A stretch of 64,000 nucleotides of DNA. Source: Salvator merianae (lineage: Eukaryota; Chordata; Lepidosauria; Squamata; Teiidae). This document shows, one piece after another, positions 22,601 to 31,600 of the stretch; within the stretch, counting starts at the first letter, position 1; every line of letters starts with the position of its first letter. The notes under the pieces are model-generated. The model did no database searches. It was not told the DNA's origin and saw nothing but the letters and a program-made list of their open reading frames with translations. The stretch spans positions 52,091,944 through 52,155,943 of the forward strand of contig QVOM02000126.1 in the NCBI GenBank assembly GCA_003586115.2. The letters are read 5' to 3'. A program made the position numbers and the translations under genes.

Positions 22601-25600
22601 TCCCAGGATTTCACTTATACCCCAGCAGAATGAAAGATTTGCTGTATTTTTTTGTATATGGATTAGTGTATTTTTTTGTACTCATTCCTCTAAAGAAACA
22701 ATCCCTACAGAAATCAGACCAATCCCATATAGGTATTGGGTTTGGGAATTAGTAAAAAAAAAAGAATACAAAACAACTTCACATAGACTTGGGACCTGCT
22801 CCCACTTACCCACTGGTGAATTGCTGGATGCTCACTGGACAGGCCCGTTCACATGCTGCTGCCACGGCATTTGAAAGTGCCACCAGCTGCTCCTGATGCT
22901 ACTAGCTGTGGACAACTAAAACATTGTCCACAGTTAGCTGCATTCGAACCCTCTTCCATGCACCATATGTTGCTGTGGTCACTGGCATGGCAATTAAACC
23001 TGCCCTGGATGGGCCTTTACTTTTCGAGTGCTGGTGGGCAAGTATGAGGCTGTTCTAGCCCTCAAAGTACAAATGGCTGCCTTCATGCCTGATCCTTACC
23101 AGCCTGATATGGTATTATATACTATAGCAAGCCGTTAAGTGCAAACGGGCCCTGAGATAGGAATATAAACTTTCCGTAGAGAAGCTGTTGTTTGAAAGGC
23201 CATTTCTCCATCTCTTTGCAGTATTTGTTCCTGGAGCACAAATCTTCTGCCTCCAGCAAAGTTAGCCCAATCTAATATATATGTTTTGAAATGAATGTCG
23301 TCAAAGGCTAAACTTTGAGAGGAGTGTATAACAGTTAATTGCTTCCCATAATTGTTCCCTGCCTAATCAAACTGTTTGTTTACTGGCAAACATAGAACCA
23401 TCTGTTTGTGACTGTTTTCAGTCACTGCAGCTGAGGGATGGAATGCTTATCCACAGCAGTAAATTCTTCATTCACTGCTGCCATGGCAACAACAGTTGCA
23501 TGTCCCTACTCATGATCCCTTTCTGTACTGGGCCTTATTCTGGATTATATTCCAGAATAGGGACCTGCCATCCACATACTTGTATAGACTACAGTAGGCC
23601 CCTCTATAGTAGGCTATAATCCCATGTAACTGGAAACAAGTCGCTTAGGTCTTATAAGTATGCATGTTTAGGATCTTGCTGTTAATGTATATGCTGTCTC
23701 TAAGAGAGGATGTTGTTTCTAAAAGTATTTGTGGATACATACTCTTAAAAATCTAATCATGTTCAACAGGAGTACCTGGAACAGCTACAGAAAATTCGTG
23801 AACAGTACCACAGTGAAGTAAATGAAATCAAACTTAAAGCAGAAGCACTAGAGGTAAATTTCACTGTGCTAAGCATTCTGTCAAAGGACTGAAAATATAG
23901 GCTGTGATCAGACACACACACAAAAAAGCATCTCTGAGGCAGCTCAAAGATGGCTTTGAGGTGGGATTGTTCACACACCAGTCTGTCCCTCCCCTTTCTC
24001 ATGAACACTCTATGCTAGTAAAGGTGGTTAGAGAAGACTTCAGAACATGAGGGCCACACACTGTCTCTCTGAGGCATCTCCAAGTCATCCCTTTTGTTAT
24101 GTCTGAACATAGCCTAAGTCATAAAATAATCTAGTTCTGAACATATTATGAGTTGTGGAATGAAATGGCAGGTTGTGCAGGGGCTTCAGGGGTCTCCTTC
24201 TGTAATTCTTTGGATCCTACTAAAAAATTAAAAAGTACTTCCACGTGTTAAGCAAAAGTGGGTAACTGGATAGCACCTGAATGAAAACAGACTTGAGAGC
24301 TAGGAAAAACTGATGCAATAATAATTAAATTGACATTTAAACATGATTTAGTTGTCTCTATTCCATGTTCCAATTTTCATCTGTCTTGAATATTTTTACA
24401 TACTATTTATACATGTGCATAGACTGGAGAAAGTAGCAAAGATTTAAAGGCATATAACAGGATGAGTCTTAATCGCATGGAGGGTTATATGAAAAGAAAG
24501 AGTTGCTGTTTATTTGTTTTTATTTATTTATTCCATTTATTTATATGCCACCCTTAAGCCAGAAGACTTTCAGAGCGGCTTACAGTATATAATCTCAGAC
24601 AAGTCCCTGCCTTCAGGCTTACAATCTAAAGAGACAAGACACAAAGGAAGACATTGTTATCATTATTATAGGACAAATTTCATCCAGTTCCTCAGCTGTT
24701 GTACAATGGTAGTTATACAATTACATGGGCAGACCAATCAAACTAATGTAAATAATTTTCCCTGAACAAGGGCCTTTCTGCATTCAAAGGCTGTGATCTA
24801 GATCAGTGGGTTTGGACCAGCCAGGCCAGCTGGTCCAGATCATGGCACACAATGGTCTGGAACAGTGCCATCTGTATGAAGGTGCTGATCTAGCCCAGCC
24901 CTTACACTGGCCCAAAGCTCACACAACCTTCAAGGCTGGCCTCTGAAGGCTCCAAAGGGCTAAGAATGAAAATTCCAGCTTTGGAGTTCTGGGCCACCCA
25001 TTTTGGTGGTGCTTTAGTGCACCACCAAAATGGGTCTCCCAGTAGTCTAAAAAATGGAGGCATGCCTTCTGCACACTTCCCTGTTCTGGATCAGGGTCCA
25101 CTAGTAGACCTGTTTAATCAGGTCTACCAGTGATCCAGATCAAGGACCTCTTGATCTGGATTACAATCCATCCTATATGATGGAGCATGCCAGTGGTGGG
25201 CAGCACATCTCTTGGATCAGTCCACAATGCAGAAGGGGAGGCCTGCAGTCTATATCATAGACTGGCCCAAAGGTAAATGCAGAATGGCCTTAATACACCT
25301 TTGTAATCTTAAAATGTATATCATACAAAGCTGTATGAATCATCAGCCATTCAGAACTAGATTACAATAAAGGTTTATGTCAATTATATATACTGTGCTA
25401 CATTAGATTCCATCTCTTTACCTCCTGTCAGTTTTCAGCTACACATATTTACCAGCTGAGCTTAGCTGATAAATGCTTAGGAGGAAGTAGATTTTTTAAT
25501 CTACATTTTCATTTGCGATTTGGCAATATTTTAAATTTATATTTAAAATGTTATGCCTCTTTTCATCCAAATAGTCAAATAGTACACAACATAAAATGCA

Positions 25601-28600
25601 ACATAACATTAAATCTGAAACTGAGAGGAATATTAAAAGTATTAAGCTTTGTAATAGTTAAAATATTGTGAGCCTACACTTACATTTTACAGTATTTTAT
25701 ATATTTAATTTATTTAAAACACTTAGATATCACTTCTTCATCTAAAATAATGATTTTATCGAGAGTTGTGACCTGCTGTGAGATCTTCAGGTGAAGGGCA
25801 GGATAAAAATGTTTAGAAATAAAGGAATGAAATAATGAATCCCAAAGCAGTTTACAATATAAATTTTAAAAAGAGGTTAAAAATGTTTAAGTAAATTGTT
25901 ACATTTAAAACTCTGAATCCTGCAGGAGATGCAAATGAAAGAGAGTAGTAAATGCTACCTATTCATTCATCTATTGAACCTACCAAATTTTTAAATCCAT
26001 TAAAGCTTAATTAAATGTGTCCTGTCTTAAAGGATAATAAAAACATAGAGAAGAGAACATATCTTATCAAGCACAGAAAGTCTGAGGACCAAACTGCACA
26101 CAGTAGTACAAACTCCAAAGGAGAAGATGAACCAATGCAGGTATATATGATATAGTGTAATGATGCATTATGCTCATTGAAGTATCCATATTAACAGAGA
26201 AAGTTATATAACATTTAGGAGTGGCTGTAGCTCAGTCATAGAACAAACTGCCTGGAAAGCAGAGGGTTGCTGGTTTGATCCCCACTCTCTCCCTGGAAGT
26301 AGGCAAGTTTTCTATGTCTCTGCCAAGAAAACTGCTACCCAACAACATTATAACATTTAACTTTGTTATGTTAGAAAACAAAGGAACAATCTTACAATGT
26401 AATCTGTAGATGTAGCATTTTTCCTCTGTTTCCTATGGTACAGTATTTAAAAAATTACTTTTTAGCCCATTTATACAATGCTTTAAAAGTTTTTAAAGAT
26501 ATACTTTACTTGCTTACTTGCTATGCTCATAATTATCTATCATGTTCTTGTCACACTCTTCACTAGTGACAAGGAGCAAATATTTTGTTATTTCTTTTGC
26601 TTATACTTTTACTAAAAATGCAGCTACTATATTTTTGATTATGCTACGTGTAAAATCAATTCTTTTTTCCCTTCCAGAATGTTGAAGAAAATGTTAAACA
26701 AATTGAGCTGCAGAAATGGCAGGATAAAAATCTCATGGAAAGAAAATGCAAAGCAAAGGTTCTGTTTGTTTTCCTTGCCTTTTCATGATCACAACAGGAT
26801 GGACACTTGCCTTACTTTCCAATCCTCTAGTCATTTCTTGTTACATTTTTGCACTCCCCCAAAGTGATAGGGATAGGCTTTCATTTACAGTTGTTTTAAG
26901 GCGGGCCGGGCAGAATAGTGTTTGAAAGCCTTGCCCTATTAACAGCTATCTGGGTCAAGGGTCAGAGAAGTGAAAAGAAAACTTGAACCTCTTACAGTGC
27001 TAACACCATCCGTACTTCCCATGCAAAGAATATGAATAAAAGCACATTCTTATTCCAGAGAGGGGAAAACACAGGAACACATGGTTGTGCATGGTTGCAT
27101 TCTGTGGGTCTGGAGGAAAGGTTGATACAATGTATCCATGGTAACAGAGGGCCTGAGGGTTTTTTTTTTTTTTTTTTTACGTCATACTTGCTAATTATTT
27201 TTGAAATAAACTGATATGGTGTTTTTGTTTTTCAGGGAGGTATAAAGTTTCTGATTGATCTAAAAACTGATGTTCCTGATACAAAGGAAGAGAAAGAGGT
27301 ATATGCTCAGACTGTTACTGGGGACAAATACCTCTGTAGTCAATGGGTGTGGCTCTGGGAGGCAGAAAACACAGATCAGGAGAAGGAGTGTTAGCTGTAT
27401 TTCAGCTATTCCTCCTTCAGGTCTGCCTCCCAACCAGCAGAATTTGGGAGGCCTGCTACTTTTGAATACTAGGTCAGTCCAGAAAGAAGCATCACTCATC
27501 CATAATTCAGTTCTGATGAAGAGGTTACTCTGACATACGTCACTGAATCCTGGATGAATGAATCGGGTCAACCGTATCTGATCCAGTGCATCACTACTCC
27601 AGAACAGTGGGGCACAGAGGGATGGTCACTTGGACTGTAAGGCTTCCATCCCTCTTGCCAGGAAGCCAGTTTGCTCTGTGACTAAGTCTGAGGGGCTGTT
27701 TGTGATGCTGTTAGAGAGACAGAATAGGGTACCTCAGTGGGCCAGCTCAGGTCTTCATGGCCTCTATGACAACCATGGGGCTGTCTGGATATGTTACTGG
27801 CCCAATACGTGCAGGAGATCATACCCTCAACTTGGTCTTTGCCACAGAGCAAGTTGGTAAGACTCTGTGGACAAGAGGGCTGGTTGTAAGCCTGTTGTTA
27901 TGGGAGATCATTTGCTGGTAAGGTTTGGACTTATAGTGGCAGTATCCTTCAGCAATGGAGGACCTATTGAGATAGTCTGCACATGGAGACTTGGGGAATC
28001 TGACCAATTCCTGAATGCTGGGAGGGAATTTCCAGTTAACATGAGTGGTGGCCCTGTTGAGGCTGTGATCTCTCTTAGCAGGGCCATCAACTTGATTGCT
28101 CCCTGTGGAGCCCATAAAATACCCTGGTATTCCATGGAACTGAGGATGATGTGATGAAACAGGAGAGTTTATGGCTAGACTGCAGGTCTCAGATAGTCAT
28201 CTAATGATGCAAGCAAGCGAGCAAATAAATAAATGGTACTTTGTATGTTCATAAACACCAGACTGTAAATATAGTTTATCTACCTGCAAAAGTGCATTTA
28301 GCCATTTCATAGAAAGAAAAGATCTATTTTTCCTTAGCTGGAATACATGGATTTACAATGGAACATGTCTATCCATGTTACCATGCATAGATGTTTGGAT
28401 CCAAATAAGGCTGTGGGCTAAATCTTTGTAAAGTAACTTTTTAATTTTATTGGTCTATAATGGTTTCTATTTCCCACTGCTTAGATACGGTTGTTCCTGA
28501 TATTTGTCTGAAGTCATGGGCAGGCATCTGATGTGTATCTGGTAGTTTATACAGAACTTGTCTTTGGCTGCATCCAGACATTGCTTACTTATTCCGCTAT

Positions 28601-31600
28601 ATTTGGATATTCTGGAATAAAGAATGGATATTCCAGAATATCCTTGCTTTATTCCATAATATCCAAATACAGCAGAAAAAGTGATGTCTAGATGCAGCCT
28701 AAGTCTGTCATACTTTTACTTTGCTTATTTTACCTGGGGAAAAAAATGTCTGGGATTGGGAATCCAAAGGTAGAACTGATATATGTATTCAGTATGAATT
28801 GTTTTGTCTGATTTCAGCAATGTAGTTATCTCAACGAAACCTTAACTTTTGAAGATGGAGAGAACCTTAGGAAGAAACTGTCAAACTCTGATGATGATTA
28901 CACAGACAAAGCCCTGGTAGAATTATGCTGTCAGGTAGCAGGTAGTTAAATTTGTTTGTGTGCTACTCTTCTTACTGATTAATTGTTGCAAACTTGCACT
29001 CCCAATCTGTGACTCATATAAACCTATACTTACGAAAATAATCCTCACTACATTTCACTTTTGTATACCTGTTATTCTTGGCTGTCACTTGGTTTTTTAA
29101 AGCTTTATCAAGCTAATGACAGTATGTAATCAATTTATAAGAATATATTCATGCAGAACTCATAGCACCAGATCTGTGCCAAAAGCTCAGGAACTGGACA
29201 AAAAGTGAAATTATGTGAAGTGTCTCTTTGCCTGTCATAGACAACAATCAGAATCACCATCAATACCAGAACTGTATCCACTGAAAATTATTTCTTTTCA
29301 TGTAGGTGATAACAATCAAAGTGATGCTGTAGTGAACAGAAAACACTGGGAAGCTTTAGTTCCGCAAACTCTTCTAAATATTCTAGAAAATGCAGATATT
29401 ACTTCTGTGTGTCCTACCATGAATGAAGCAGGTGACGTTTTAGAAATTATTTATTTATTTAAATATCTCTTTCAAGCAACTAATATGTTATCACAATAAA
29501 AAATTCAATAAAGCATAAACACAAAACTTTGGTCTCAGGTAATATAAGTGTGCACAACAGTATATCATTATTCAGTGGCAGTAGTTCCAAGTATATATAT
29601 CTAAATGTCAAAACACCTTAGAGAGTGTTTGGTTTAGGAACACAGATAAGTATGATCCATCTATTTGAAACATGGCATCTGAGTTAACAGCAGTAAAAAA
29701 GGGAAGCATAGTTTCTGAAAAATCACAAAATGCTGAAAAGTCTTGCATTTTGCTTTGCTGAAATGAAACAAATGCATTAACAGCAAAATCTCACACTCAA
29801 GTTTGCTGTCTGTCCTTGGAGAAATTGCAGTCAATTTCCCAATGCTGTACTGTTTCTGCTTTGGCAAGAGATCATCTGTGAAAATACTGAATTTGGTCTT
29901 ACAGTTGCCAAAACCATATTGCTTAATATCTATATTTTTTGCAAATGTGCAACCAAAATTCAGTTGCAAATATGAAAAGAAGTGGCAACAACAGGCCACC
30001 CTACCTTTTGAGAGATGTATTCTTATATTACATCAAAAACATCTACAGACTACATTACATCCATGCCTCTGTAGCTGAAATTTCACAAGGAATGTTCTAT
30101 TACAACACGAAATATTATTTCCATATTTTCCAAAATGTAATAGGCATCCCTAAAAAGTGATGGGTCAGTACTTAGTTAGACTATGTATAGGCTCTTTCTT
30201 GAGCATTCCAAGTCTAGACTCTTCGCTTGTTCAGTCTGTTCTCCCAAAGAACCTGTAAGATTATCTTCTATTTTCCTGACGGTCTGTGCAAATTCTCTTG
30301 GGATGACAACTACCTTCATAGTCCTCGTGTTTCACTGCAATTTATTTTCTAGTAGGTTTATGAATTGCCTGGTCCTCCAATGGCTTCTGAGACCCTGGCC
30401 CTAGCTATACCTAAATTTTAATCCACAGTCGATCGACCTTCAGAATAAGCCAACACATCAGCAAATTAATGAGAAATGTTCTTTCCTTATTATCTAACCC
30501 AAAGGTAGATTTTCTTGGTTAGATAATGCAGAAGGAAAACTGCTAGTCACTTTGCTGATACAATTAACTTGCTCTGAAAGTAGATTGAAGGTAGATTAAA
30601 GCTTAGGTGTAGCTGAGTTATTTATTTTGGGCTTACTAGAGAAATATTCTAAACCATTATTCTCCTGGCCTTGAGTACCCCATATCTGAGAAAAGACCGT
30701 TTTCTGAATAAAAAGAATAATCAGCAAATAAAATATACTTTTGCAGAAGGAGAAATGACTACTATAGGAGCAGAGAAATATGAAGGCAAAAGACAGCATA
30801 TGGAAGAAAGTTCTTGGTATTTCAAAATGAAATGCAGTTATCTTATCAGTGTATCTTGAGCTAATGTATCATATTTATCTCAGAGTGCCAGGTATTCAAG
30901 ATGCCTTCAGAATTGCTTGAAAACAGGAGGAAGTGGAGCCAAGAGTCACCTAGGACACTAATGAACATGTTAGCAGAAGCAGAGTGCTCCAGTGACACTA
31001 TATGTCAAGCTGAAGAACTTAGTAAGAGTATTTTTTGCATTATTTGCTACCTGTTACTTGTGAGAGTTTATATTTAGAACAACAATTCAATATATTAAAG
31101 AATCTTTAATTAATATCATTAATTAAAGGCTGTTTAGGCATTTGAGTTCAACTTGCTATGGTTGTCCAGGCTCTTACAAGGATAGACGAATAAAATGACT
31201 TTTCATATTGTTTGGAAGCCTTTTCTAGCCCATAACCCAACCAGATCAATGTTCATACCACTGAAGTATCATTCTTTGAAGAAATGGTTGGGACCTAATT
31301 TAGAACCACTAGAACAGTAATGAATGAGCTTCTATGCACCTGCTTATAATGCTACCTGGACATGCACATATACTTACGCATGATTCTCTACAATATTTCT
31401 GCTAAGCTCTTATAGATTATTTTAATGCTATACTATAATGTCACACACATAGCTTTGTACGTATGTTGTTGATGTTGAAATCTTTATATCTGTATTATTA
31501 TTAAAAACAAATTTAAAGAGGCCCACCAGCGAGACACCAATACACACCTTGCCCTGCTCACTATCTCCTAGAAGTTGGCCTTCAGACATGTAGCACCTTC

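Noticed and set aside
26221..26290. Possible tRNA gene
   Set aside because: It has A- and B-box-like sequence but no matching acceptor stem and a non-tRNA body after it, so it is called a SINE.
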